Assembly (NCBI RefSeq): GCF_020536995.1
Contig: NC_068356.1
Coordinates: forward strand, 80,519,107 to 80,583,106
Source: Dreissena polymorpha
Taxonomy: Eukaryota; Mollusca; Bivalvia; Myida; Dreissenidae
DNA length: 64,000 bases
Reading direction: 5' to 3'
Positions 54,881 to 64,000 of this stretch are shown here, piece by piece. The translations under genes and the position numbers were made by a program. Below the pieces are notes generated by a model, which worked only from the letters and a program-made list of their open reading frames with translations, ran no database searches and was not told where the DNA came from. The stretch's first letter is position 1; each line of letters begins with the position of its first letter.

Positions 54881-57838
54881 CTAATGCCTGATAAATTTCT
54901 TCATTATAATTCTGCTAAATTTCGAAAGCTCTTTCATTTCTAATATTGATGACGGCGTCATGATTTCGTTAAATGTTGCATGCCTTTCTATTTGGTTTCC
55001 TAAATATCGATGCCGTTCGTTATCAAAATAAGGGCATGTCATTAAATAGTGTTTTTCAGTAGCTATTTCGTGTGTGTTACATAGGTTGCAAAGACGATCA
55101 TGGAATGGAATGCCTTCATAGCGGCCAGTTTCTACAGGGAGGAGGTGGTTGGCAGTGCGGAATCTAAAGATACTTTGGGACTCATCGGGATGAATTTTAA
55201 TCAGGTAAGGCTCAAACTCATGGTTACTTTTATAACTGCTGTAGATGCGCCCTTTGTTGCTTATTTGTAGTTCAGCGTTCCATGATTGCTTAAATTGATC
55301 AATTAGTGTTTGTTTTATTTGTATGTGGATGTTGTTTTGTGTAATTTGTGTTTGGTTTTGCCAGATGTCTGGTCTTCCAACAGATGTAAGGATTTCTTTA
55401 ATTTTATTTAACCATTTGAAATTTAAATTTGGTTGTGACAACATATGTTGGTAAGTTAGTAAAGATATTTTGCTTTCTTTGCCTGTTATAAGTCTATTCC
55501 AAAAGGAGATCATTTTTGTTTTAATATTAATGCTTAAAGGGTAGCGTCCTAGTTCACCATATAGAAAGTTGATTGGTGTTGACCGACGGGCTTTTGTGAT
55601 TTTTCTCATGAAATCTTTGTGAACCTGTTCTAATATTTCTAAATTTTCATATCCAAATATTTCTGAGCCATAGGTAAGAATGGGTAGAACAGTATGATCA
55701 AAGAGTTTAAAAGCTAAGTCGATAGGTAAATTTGCATTGTTAACACGAGTCCAAAGAAGGTGCATGGCTTTTGAGGCTTGTTCTTTTACATGTTTGCGGG
55801 CGTTTAAGAAGGATCCATTACTAGAGAATGTGACGCCAAGATAGTGATAAGTTTTTGTTATTTCAATTGTGTTATTTCCACATTTAAAATTAAAGTTCCT
55901 TGTTTGTCTAGCGCCAAAGATAATAACTTTTGTTTTTGTAATATTAATATTTAGGTACCAGTTTTTGCAATAATTATGAAACGTGTTAAGGCTGTTTTGC
56001 AGGTCAGAGGCACTACTTGAGACAATGACGGTGTCATCTGCATACAATAGGACCAGAAGCTTAAGCCACAATATTGCAGTATCTGGGTTGATAAGTTCAA
56101 CCCCAACAGATCCATTTATATGCAGGTATGAATGAAGGTCATTTAAGAAAAGCGAGAAAAGTACTGGTGATAAATTTTCTCCTTGCCTTACTCCTATTTC
56201 TGACAAAAAGTACTGGGAGCATTCTCCATTTAGGGAAACGCATGATTTTATGTTACTGTACATATTTAAAAGGACTCTGAAAAAGTTGCCATTAATTTGC
56301 GTGCCTAGTACTTTATGCCAGAGGCCAGCTCTCCACACTTTATCGAACGCCTGCGAAAAATCAATGAAGGCGCAGAAAAGTTTTTGTTTGCGTTTTTTAA
56401 TTATCTCTATTAATGCATGAAGGGTGAAAATATGGTCTGCGCAAGAGTAACCCTTACGGAAGCCAGCTTGATTTTCCTCTAAAATGTTATTTAATTCAAG
56501 AAAAGTGTTTAGTCTTTGGTTCAAAATTGAGGTAAACAATTTGCCCATACAGCTGAGCAGTGTTATGGGCCTATAATTGCTCGGTTCAGTTGGGCTCCCT
56601 TTGTTTTTAAAAATTGGGATTATAGTGCCTTCAAGCCAGGATAGTGGGATGATACCTGTTTGTAGGACACAGTTGAACAATTTAGTGTAGAAAGGGAGCA
56701 AGATATCTTTTGTTGATTTGATGTATTCATTTAATATGTGATCGGAAGGACTAGGTGCTTTTGAATTTTTCAGTTTTAGTATACATTTGCAAATTTCATC
56801 CTGGCTTATTTCCATATTTAAAAATTCATTTGTGTTGGGTATATCTTCTATATCATTGTTGAAACGGTTATCGTCTATTGAATTTTTATTTATCTCTTTG
56901 AAGTGTTCGTGAAAAGATTCAAGTGGTGGAGAGCTGGATTCTTTTGTTTTTGGTTTGAGACCCCTAATGAACTTCCAGTATTTTTTAGGGTTTTTGTCAT
57001 TCATTTCACGTAATTTAGCACTGGTGCTTAGTTTTTCTTTATTAACATAAAATTTGATAGTCCTTTTATAATGATTGCTGGCATGTTTCAGACTTAATTT
57101 ATTATCACAATTTTTATTAATATTGTATTTGGCTTTTGCTTCATGATATTGATTTCTTGATTGGTGACATTTGGGCCCAAACCATGGTTTATTGTTGGGA
57201 TAATTGTTTCTATAATTTAGATTTTGGTTTATAAATGTTTTTGAGGAGGCATTTTCAAAGATGTTTTGCAATTCATGTGTGATATAGTCCAATGTTTGTT
57301 GTGATTGAGGGTATGTATTTAGGCTCAGATATAACTCCTCTAATTGGGGTTTGTTAATGTTAATTATAAATTGGTCTTTTTGGTCTTGTTTCCAGGTAGG
57401 GCAGCTAGAATTGTTAGTGTTTACTGGTTTTTTGCTTTGGGGTTGTACGGTAGAGATGTCCCATGATAGCACATTGTGACCATCTGAGAATAAAGGGTCA
57501 GTTTCTATAATTTCGAAGTCTGTTATATAATTGAAGCTCTCTGCAGTTGCCAACACATAATCAATGACTGATTTGTCCCTGAAAGTAAACGCGCCAATTG
57601 TTTCATCCTTAAATAATCTGCCATTTATGATGAACATATTATTGTTTTTACACATATCAAGCAGTAGGAAACCATGAGTGTTTGTACGTTTGTCCAAAGA
57701 GTTTCTATTTAGGGGGACAGAAAGGTTTTCAAGTAAAGTATGTTTGTACAGGTCATTTTCGAGGTCAACATCTATTCCAAAAAGTTTATTAGTGTGGGGA
57801 TCAGGAAGAATGAAATCTTTAAGTGTCCCTACTCTACT
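54881..57838 (-). CDS. LINE-A ORF2, copy 2, nearly whole
   Basis: Minus strand. Open from just downstream of a stop at about 57841 (where ancestral GDANSRVG has become A-stop-YANSRVG) through to TAG at 54881-54883. It carries the end of the endonuclease (VIDYVLATAE, SDGHNVLSWDIS), the continuous NNKPWFGPKCHQ junction that is shifted in copy 1, all RT blocks with LLYADDTVIV (about 56040) and the knuckle LCNLCNTHEIATEKHYLMTC. About 985 codons are open. The N-terminal endonuclease third is missing because of the 5-prime truncation. Confidence 0.93.
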   Translation of the reverse strand, partial: SRVGTLKDFILPDPHTNKLFGIDVDLENDLYKHTLLENLSVPLNRNSLDKRTNTHGFLLLDMCKNNNMFIINGRLFKDETIGAFTFRDKSVIDYVLATAESFNYITDFEIIETDPLFSDGHNVLSWDISTVQPQSKKPVNTNNSSCPTWKQDQKDQFIININKPQLEELYLSLNTYPQSQQTLDYITHELQNIFENASSKTFINQNLNYRNNYPNNKPWFGPKCHQSRNQYHEAKAKYNINKNCDNKLSLKHASNHYKRTIKFYVNKEKLSTSAKLREMNDKNPKKYWKFIRGLKPKTKESSSPPLESFHEHFKEINKNSIDDNRFNNDIEDIPNTNEFLNMEISQDEICKCILKLKNSKAPSPSDHILNEYIKSTKDILLPFYTKLFNCVLQTGIIPLSWLEGTIIPIFKNKGSPTEPSNYRPITLLSCMGKLFTSILNQRLNTFLELNNILEENQAGFRKGYSCADHIFTLHALIEIIKKRKQKLFCAFIDFSQAFDKVWRAGLWHKVLGTQINGNFFRVLLNMYSNIKSCVSLNGECSQYFLSEIGVRQGENLSPVLFSLFLNDLHSYLHINGSVGVELINPDTAILWLKLLVLLYADDTVIVSSSASDLQNSLNTFHNYCKNWYLNINITKTKVIIFGARQTRNFNFKCGNNTIEITKTYHYLGVTFSSNGSFLNARKHVKEQASKAMHLLWTRVNNANLPIDLAFKLFDHTVLPILTYGSEIFGYENLEILEQVHKDFMRKITKARRSTPINFLYGELGRYPLSINIKTKMISFWNRLITGKESKISLLTYQHMLSQPNLNFKWLNKIKEILTSVGRPDIWQNQTQITQNNIHIQIKQTLIDQFKQSWNAELQISNKGRIYSSYKSNHEFEPYLIKIHPDESQSIFRFRTANHLLPVETGRYEGIPFHDRLCNLCNTHEIATEKHYLMTCPYFDNERHRYLGNQIERHATFNEIMTPSSILEMKELSKFSRIIMKKFIRH

Positions 57839-57954
57839 GTTCGCATATCAAGCTAGGAATACATATTTATTATTATTACAATATGAGGACAGTTCTTCTT
57901 CAAGTATATTCAATTCATCGGGAGAGTAAAAATATACATTTACATATTATGCAG

Positions 57955-58020
57955 ACGTTTCACCCCCATTTTGGGGGTGAAACGTCTGGGGAGGAAACGT
58001 CTTGGGGGAGAAACGTCTGC
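57955..58020 (-). repeat. E3 right subterminal words, with a palindrome
   Basis: Reverse-complement copies of the left motif (GAAACGTCTTGGGGGAG). An outward pair meets head to head at 57956-57986 (acgtttcaccccc, attt, gggggtgaaacgt), forming a near-perfect palindrome. Confidence 0.88.
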
Positions 58021-58025
58021 CACCC

Positions 58026-58409
58026 GTCTCAAACGAGGTCGCAAAGACCCGTATGTAAATAGCGCAGCGGCGTAGCCACCTGTCGCTTATATTATCATAG
58101 CACGATGTTTAACTGCGAGATGTATTTACTCTTATATACAATACATAGCATATCTATACTCATATTTGTTAAAAATAGCTTTTTCTTATAAAGAGTTTAC
58201 TTTGAAAACACAAAATTAAACGCCTGATAATTGTCTCGAGAGCAACCTACACTGTAACACTGATAAAAATGTGCTTGATTAATGATCGCGAAAATCATTC
58301 CTTATCCTGATGCTTTTTGTCACTTGTAATTGTGCCATTATTATAATTATGATTATTATGATTATGACATTGATGTTGATTCTTCTTCTTCTTCGTATTA
58401 TTATTATTA

Positions 58410-58461
<52 letters not shown>

Positions 58462-58467
58462 CATTCC

Positions 58468-58501
<34 letters not shown>

Positions 58502-58852
58502 TATTATTATTATTATTATTATAATTATTATTATTATTATCTCGCCGTTGTTGTGATGACTACTACATGTCTTACTATTATTACAAACGTTCTATTTGTA
58601 AACATGCTTATTCCATCTTTACCGTATTAAGAATTAATACTATAAAATATCAAAGCATCTATATATAAAAGCTGCAAATTGATTCACATTGTTTATATGA
58701 CTTCCCCCATACAACAAAATGTACCACACTTGAACCGGAAACATGATATGTATTTTGTAACATGTATATTATATGTTCCCCATGTTGTATCTATGTATAC
58801 CTGGGAGAAATAAAGTATTGTTCTGTTCTGTTCTGTTCTGCTTAACTAATAC
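58026..58852 (+). mobile_element. LINE-A copy 1, 3-prime end
   Basis: gtctcaaacgaggtcgcaaa resumes the UTR after E3. It includes an (ATT)n tract and ends aaataaagtattg then (TTCTG)n at 58821-58850, the same tail as copy 2 and a likely 3-prime recognition and priming repeat of this LINE. Confidence 0.9.
58340..58550 (+). repeat. (ATT)n in LINE-A copy 1 UTR
   Basis: Trinucleotide array with a TATATA interruption. Isoleucine- or tyrosine-run frames over it are spurious. Confidence 0.95.
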
Positions 58853-59880
58853 TGTCAATCATTATTGTTTATTTTATCATTTTAATTTTTATTCTGACAA
58901 TGCACACAGATTCAGATACTTATGTATCTACAACTGTAAACGTTCTACTCTGCATGTTTGTTTACTCGCGATAACAGGTTTCGACACTAATATTACAAAC
59001 TGTAAAAGCGTTGAGCGAGTCCTAAATATTGTCATTTTAAGGCAATTGTTTGTAAACGGCTTGTCAATAACTGGCTTCATGTAATAGAGGACTGCAAAAC
59101 GCTTTCCTGATACTTTCATTTTTAGAAGCACCCTAGCACGGAGACGTAATAATGTTCTTAACGAATTGCTTTGTTGGAAATAGGTATGTCATGTGTTGTA
59201 ATGTTCTATGTAAAATTCAATGGTTCAATTAGTGTTCACATTTAAATGGTCATGATTTCTAGTCTAGCTAGCAATACTTGTAGGTGTTAATAGAAACAAC
59301 ATACTTATTTAGTTCGGCATTGAAGAACATTCTCGTTTTTTAAATTGTTTATTGTGTGCCAAGAAAAATACAGAAGGCAGATAATATAAGGTGATAATAT
59401 ACATTATAATTAACACTTTTTTAACGATGTTATAGATTATATTAATTTTTTTATTTACACTTCACAGAAATCGTCAATTGAGGCCAGATAGGCCTATCGA
59501 CATTTGTGTTTTTGCTAATATCAGTATAGCTTCAATATTCAATAGAAAGTTATCATTGTTATAGTTTGTGTTACAAAAAAGAAAGAAATGAAAGTTCAAA
59601 CTTAAATAGTGTCTATACAATTTTGATACATGTGTATTAATATGGAAAGACTTCCTAATAAATGTTATTTATTTCAGCATCATCTGAAACATAAAGGACA
59701 CTTTTTGATATAATTTGGGGATAAATATATATTAGTATTTGGAAATGTATCCTTCATTAATGTTGTTATTGTTATTAACTTAAAAATATTATTTGCGATT
59801 AACGTATCATTAACGTAGATTTAAATGTAAAACGAGTACAATCGTGATGGATTAATGGAAAGGCAACATGCGTGGTATAA
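58853..59880. other. No recognisable gene
   Basis: AT-rich intergenic DNA to the right of the LINE-A tail. Frames at 58773-59131 have no motif. Confidence 0.4.
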
Positions 59881-59884
59881 AACG

Positions 59885-60040
59885 CAGTATTATGGTATCC
59901 ATTTAACGCGGTTGGCACACGCTTTTCACCTAGGCGCCACGGGTTCAATCCCCTTTCACGGAAGCATGTGATTTGGTCGATGATAAACATACCGGACTGG
60001 TGGGATTACCTACGGGTCCTCCCTAAAACACACACACAAC
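59885..60040 (+). mobile_element. tRNA-Glu-derived SINE
   Basis: The head reads AACGCGGTTGGCACACG, then CTTTTCACCTAGGCG (anticodon arm with TTC, Glu) and B-box GGGTTCAATCCCC. The body has tgtgatttggtcgatgataa, acataccggactggtggg, then gggtcctccctaaaacacac, a form of the CCGGGT-CCTCCCACAC body widely seen in mollusc SINEs. The tail is poor. It is a relic. Confidence 0.65.
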
Positions 60041-60635
60041 ACATCACACAAAATATATTTCAATAAAACAAACAGCTTTAAAATGCAGCTATAATTCAAA
60101 ATTCCACATCTGTTGTGAGTCAAATAGTTCATTAGGTAGGAGTGCTGCGGCGCACTCTGGGTCTTCACAGTATGCAGCTTAGGCGCAAAAGGTCCACATA
60201 CGTTTCGAAATACGAAAAGCTGTGTTTTGCCACGATACAAGAAAAACGTATCACTCACAATGCGAGAATGGCCATATAGATATGTAGAAGTTTTTATTTT
60301 ACATTATAAAGCTGCAATATAATTTAAATTATAAAACAAATTTTGAATTTAAATCGCAAAAAATGGTTGTATAAGCAAACATTTGTTTTGTTTGTCGATA
60401 ACGTAATGAACTTATTACAAAATTTGATTAAATAACCATACAGCTAGTATGTGAAATATATATGTTGATTAAATGTATTATTATATCAATGTATTTTAAG
60501 AGTGATATGAACAAAACTAACACGATTTAGTAAATTATCTAAACTCTATTCGCATAACATGCGATTAATATTTTACTAAAGGAACAATGTAATAGTTTGT
60601 ACGTTTTTCAATTAACATAACAAGTTCCAATACTG
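60041..60635. other. No recognisable feature
   Basis: AT-rich; the minus-strand frames show no motif. Confidence 0.4.
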
Positions 60636-61400
60636 AAATCAAACAAGAGGGCCATGATGGCCCTGAATCGCTCACCTGACTCATTAAGATCAGATGAAAA
60701 CTATTACCTCTATTGTCTACACAATGTTTTTCTATGATTTGACCTAGTGACCTAGTTCCTGACTCTAGATGACCCAAATACAATCCCAATCCAAATTTCA
60801 TCAAGATAAACATTCTGACCACAGTTCATAAATATTGGATGAAAACTGTGACCTCTATTGTCAACACAAGGTTTTTCTATTTATTTGACCTAGATTTTTA
60901 CCCCAGATGACCCAAATACAATCCCACCCAGATTTCATCAAGAATTCTGACCAAATTTCATAAAGGTTGGATGAAAACTGTGATCTCTAATGTCTACACA
61001 AGGTTTTTCTATTATTTGACCTAGTGACCTAGTTTTTGACCCCAGATGACCCAAATAAAATCCCAACCCAGATTTCATCAAGATAAACATTCTGACCAAA
61101 TTTCATAAAGATTGGATGAAAACTGTGACCTCTATTGTCTACAGAAGGTTGTTCTATTATTTGACCTAGTGACCTTGTTTTTGACCCCAGATGACCCAAA
61201 TACAATCCCAAACCGGATCTCATCAAGATAAACATTTTGACCAAATTTCATCAAGATTTGATGCAAACTGTGACCTCTACTGTCTACACAAACAAATTGT
61301 TGAAGGACGGACGCACGGACAAACGCAGGCACGCACAACGGACGCCGGACATCACACGATCACATAAGCTCACCGTGTCACTACATGACAGGTGACCTAA
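60636..61400 (+). repeat. Bivalve CAAGAGGGCCATGATGGCCC element, five about 141-bp units
   Basis: Opens acaagagggccatgatggcc, ctgaatcgctcacctga and closes gatcacataagctcaccgtg, ..ctacatgacaggtgacctaaaaa. The unit mark ctattgtctacacaa falls near 60710, 60853, 60989, 61133 and 61276. The closing half has the ggacggacgcacggac run. The outer CTCACCTGA and AGGTGACCTAAAAA are partly complementary. Confidence 0.85.
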
Positions 61401-61450
61401 AAATATGTGTCGGAGATAAACATGAACAGTTGTGGTTAAAATCCCATAGA

Positions 61451-61547
61451 AACAAGGGCTGTTTGTAAAACATGCATGCCCCCCTATATGGGCTATAAGT
61501 TGTAGTAGCAGCCATTGTGTGAATACGTTTTTTTGTCACTGTGAATG
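61451..61547 (+). repeat. Head of ACAAGGGCTGTTTG element, cut off
   Basis: aaacaagggctgtttgtaaa, acatgcatgcccccctatat, gcagccattgtgtgaatacg matches 25066-25150 and then stops at gtcactgtga, where the GTA array takes over. Confidence 0.85.
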
Positions 61548-61574
61548 ACGGTGGTGGTGGTGGTGGTGGGTGGT

Positions 61575-61629
<55 letters not shown>

Positions 61630-62075
61630 TAGTAGTAGTAGTAGTAAGTATTAGTATAGTAGTAGTAGTAGTAGTATGTAGTTATATAGTAGTAGTAGTA
61701 GTAGTAGTAGTAGTTGTTTTAGTAGGTAGTTAGTAGTAGTAGTAGTAGTATAGTAGAAGTAGTAGTAGTAGAAGTAGTAGTAGTAGTGGTAGTAGTAATA
61801 GTAGTAGTAGTAGTAGAAGTAGTAGTAGTAGTAGTAGTAGTGTTAAGTAGTTAGTAGTAGTAGTAGTAGTAGTTAGTAGTGGCTAAAAGTAGTAGTAGTA
61901 GTGGAAGTAGTAGTAGAATTATTAATAGTAGAAGTGGTTGGTAGGTGGTGGTGGTGGTTGGTTGTGGTGGTTGGTGAGATGGTGGTAGGGTGGTGGTGGT
62001 GGTGTGTGGTGGTGGCTGGTGGTGGGTTGGGTAGGGTTAGTAGTAGTACTAGTAGTAGTAGTACTAGAAGTAGTA

Positions 62076-62151
<76 letters not shown>

Positions 62152-62160
62152 CCGTAGCAG
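61548..62160. repeat. (GTA)n / (GTG)n array of about 600 bp
   Basis: Long interrupted trinucleotide array: a GTGGTGG start, about 300 bp of GTA, a middle section rich in GGTGGTTGG (61930-62035), then GTA again and GCAGTA-type variants. Homopolymer frames on both strands (V, S, L, T runs) are by-products. Confidence 0.95.
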
Positions 62161-62234
62161 TCGCAGAAGCAGTAGCAGCATTACAAGACCAATACTTAAG
62201 AATGATTAAATGGGAAAGGTAACCTAGCACTCGC

Positions 62235-62985
62235 CAGTAAATAGGGGGCTCATTTACAGGTCAGATTTGGAATCTCTGCTGTAAAATGAGATTTTGAATG
62301 AATTAAAGGGAGGCAAATCTGTAATAAAAAGAACATGCATAAACCGTAGTTGTTTCCCTTGTTTGAACCATGCTAAATACTTACAAGTTTGGAAAGAATT
62401 GGATGAAAAATTTGGACTTCATTGCATAAACACCATTTTCTCAATTCAAGGGGAGGTAATTCGGTACTTCATGGACCAATAATGCTCATTTTTTGTAGGG
62501 TTCGTGTCCTCATTGATATAAAGACACTGTGCAAATTTAGAAAGGATCGGACAAAAAATGTGGAAGATTTTCGAAAGATTTCACAAAATAGGCAAAAACG
62601 AATAAACATGCAAAGTTCAACGAGCTCCTGAGGCCATGTTTTTTGACGAATCAAATTTCTTTGAACAACTTTTTCAGGGGAGCCTTCAAAGGTCATCCCT
62701 GTGAATTTTTTTGAAAATCTGATGAGAGGTTTCTGACAAGAAGATTTTTTAAGGTTTTTACCATATATGGTCATGGCGGCCATCTTGGTTATGCGATCAA
62801 ATTTTTTTTTTAACAATTCTTTTGTCCCATGACCTAGGGATGCTCCACATGAAATTTAGTTGAAATTGGCTCAATGGTTAAGTAGAAGAAGATGTTTACA
62901 AATTGTTTACAGACAGACGGACGGACGCCGGACGCTGAGTGATCACAATAGCTCACCTCGAGCTATCGCTCAGGTGAGCTAAAAA
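62235..62985 (+). repeat. Bivalve ...CAGGTGAGCTAAAAA element, single copy
   Basis: Left region aatagggggctcatttacag then ggaatctctgctgtaaa; middle with ccatatatggtcatggcggc and ttttgtcccatgacctaggg; right end gatcacaatagctcacctcg, agctatcgctcaggtgagct, aaaaatc. The same closing words as 60636-61400 but a different body. Confidence 0.65.
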
Positions 62986-63149
62986 TCGAATATGTGGGTA
63001 ACCACTGCCCCTATAAGGTCAGTAATTAAACCTCCATCACACAGATATCACTGGGTTTCGACTATTTTATTCAAGATTTGTTATCCATTTGACAGTTCAT
63101 ATTTCGAACGCTAAGATGATGCTGTACTATTCCAGGGGCGTTTACATAA

Positions 63150-64000
63150 GTCATCAAGTTCCCCTACACAAAAATCACATTACCCCCCGATACACCTAAT
63201 ATTACCAAACAAGCCATCTCAAGCCGTACGCTGCAAACCAATCACAGGCGAAAGTGCCCACGACATTGCGTTCCTAGAAGTAGTATCAACATGCCTTTGA
63301 AAGCTCCTACAAATTCATAAGAAACTACTATGGAACAAAATTGAGGTCGATGATATCAGAGCTGCTACACATGAAAACACTATGTCTATTGATATAACGT
63401 CCTAACTTAGACATTCAAGAACTCAATAATTGAAGAAACAATACCTTCCAAAATGGCATCGAGAAGATTCGACCAACCCGGGTCAACAAGATGGTAAAAC
63501 GCCGTCCAATGACGAAAAAGTAAGCATACAGAAAGGCCAAAAATTACATGAAGAACATATCCAATTATAAGTAGCTCCAAAAAGACACACAACAGGAATG
63601 TTAAAATGCACACATAACCTAATTGAGAGACCTCGTAACCAATGACAAATATCCAAAGAAGCTGTATTCGTTTATCAGCAGCAAAAGGTGCGATAGGTCC
63701 AGGGTCCACATCCACAAAAGAATAGTGTCGATCCTAGTAACCAAAGAGCAAAGCTGAGATTCTCAACGCACATTTCAGCAGTGTCTTTGCGAAAGAAGAC
63801 CTCTCCAACACTAAAACAATCGAATCAGATATAAGCCTTACAGTAAAAAAAACTTCCAGATCGCCGCAAAAGCAATCAGAAACATTTGCTAGACCTAAAC
63901 CCTCATACGGTACAAGGACCAGGCGGACTTCTACCAAGATTCCTGAAGGAAATTGCCAGCGAAATTGTCCCTGCACTGACCCTAGTGTTTCAAGACTTTT
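63150..64000 (+). pseudogene. CR1-like LINE ORF2, decayed, runs off the window
   Basis: Plus strand, frames changing. Recognised in order: PSKMASRRFDQPG (near 63446), NDKYPKKLYSFISSKRCD (near 63640), KAEILNAHFSSVFAKED (near 63750), then LNPHTVQGPGG, LLPRFLKEIASEIVPALTLV (to 64000). The match to NPKKLYSFIKSKRCD and GPDGIPxRFLKExASEIAPAL is that of the pol-like CR1-clade linker and RT block 0. Several frame changes and stops. The RT proper would follow beyond the window. Confidence 0.75.

Larger units (their letters stand above)
53714..57935 (-). mobile_element. LINE-A copy 2, antisense, inside E3
   Basis: Minus strand. It is 5-prime truncated at about 57935 in the endonuclease region, only 20-30 bp from the right end of E3, then holds the rest of ORF2 and an uninterrupted 1.17 kb UTR ending in (TTCTG)n at 53714-53736. 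The UTR carries an (ATT)n tract at 54230-54000. It serves as the empty-site reference for the two insertions in copy 1. Confidence 0.92.
51050..58025. mobile_element. E3: TIR element with AGACGTTTC subterminal repeats, 7.0 kb
   Basis: It interrupts LINE-A copy 1 exactly: GTCTCAAAC stands at both sides (51041-51049 and 58026-58034), while copy 2 has it once. This is a perfect 9-bp duplication, the size made by Mutator-like transposases. Ends: GGTTTCCGGACGTTTCACCC and, inverted, GGGTGGCAGACGTTTCTCCC. Tandem AGACGTTTC-CCCCA words lie inside both ends in inverted order. It contains a small LINE relic (51600-52135), AT-rich repeats and LINE-A copy 2. No transposase is seen. Confidence 0.9.

Noticed and set aside
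61545-62230. Open frames with V, S, L or T runs on both strands
   Set aside because: Direct translation of the GTA/GTG array; no flanking coding content.

Overview
This window is non-coding-rich, AT-rich metazoan DNA. I read it as a bivalve mollusc (heterodont, Dreissena-like). The reasons are many repeat arrays of the bivalve type whose ends read TTATGCCCCC or GGGGGCATAAA and whose 120-190 bp units carry gacctagtgacct or acagacggacgg phrases, several tRNA-derived SINE-like units, and LINE, DIRS-like and TIR elements nested in one another. The species is not proven by the sequence. I see no bacterial genes, rRNA or CRISPR array.

Host-gene content is thin. Three plus-strand exon-like pieces (9646-9753, 13859-14000, 17328-17465) look like parts of one gene: the first two carry the GDSN and LGSND blocks of an SGNH hydrolase fold and the third a C2H2 zinc finger. 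The first intron holds a 2.96 kb TIR transposon (9853-12812) with perfect 29-bp ends and a 7-bp CTTAAAA target duplication; that transposon carries its own minus-strand exon with an acidic N-terminus and half a zinc finger. The second intron holds long bivalve tandem arrays. A decayed PHD-finger exon with a FLYWCH-like second exon lies at 8138-7207 (minus).

Layout. 1-6455: no recognisable gene, a diverged tandem duplication, two tRNA-like units. 6465-9080: TIR element E1. 9646-18030: SGNH/zinc-finger exons and repeats. 18031-30055: mosaic of bivalve tandem-repeat elements, including an element at 27291-29368 that holds two further insertions, one of them a small TIR transposon with a nearly intact tRNA-Ser inside. 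31177-35880: two LINE fragments in opposite directions, the second split by TIR element E2 (32879-35091). 35678-40735: a recent 2.5 kb tandem duplication joining a LINE 3-prime end to the end of a DIRS-like fossil (about 37080-43081). 43557-58852: one L1/Tx1-like LINE (LINE-A copy 1) split in its 3-prime UTR by a foldback element (47856-50797) and by E3 (51050-58025); E3 itself holds a second, antisense LINE-A copy (53714-57935). 58853-64000: a tRNA-Glu-type SINE, further bivalve arrays, a 600-bp GTA array and a CR1-like LINE running off the right edge.

The main pattern is a class of TIR elements (E1, E2, E3), each with its own short motif repeated in tandem just inside both ends in inverted orientation, bounded by 7-9 bp target duplications (9/9 identical for E3), and with no transposase visible. 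The ends and duplications resemble Mutator-like (MULE) elements. Comparison with intact LINE copies fixes the E2 and E3 insertion points to the base.
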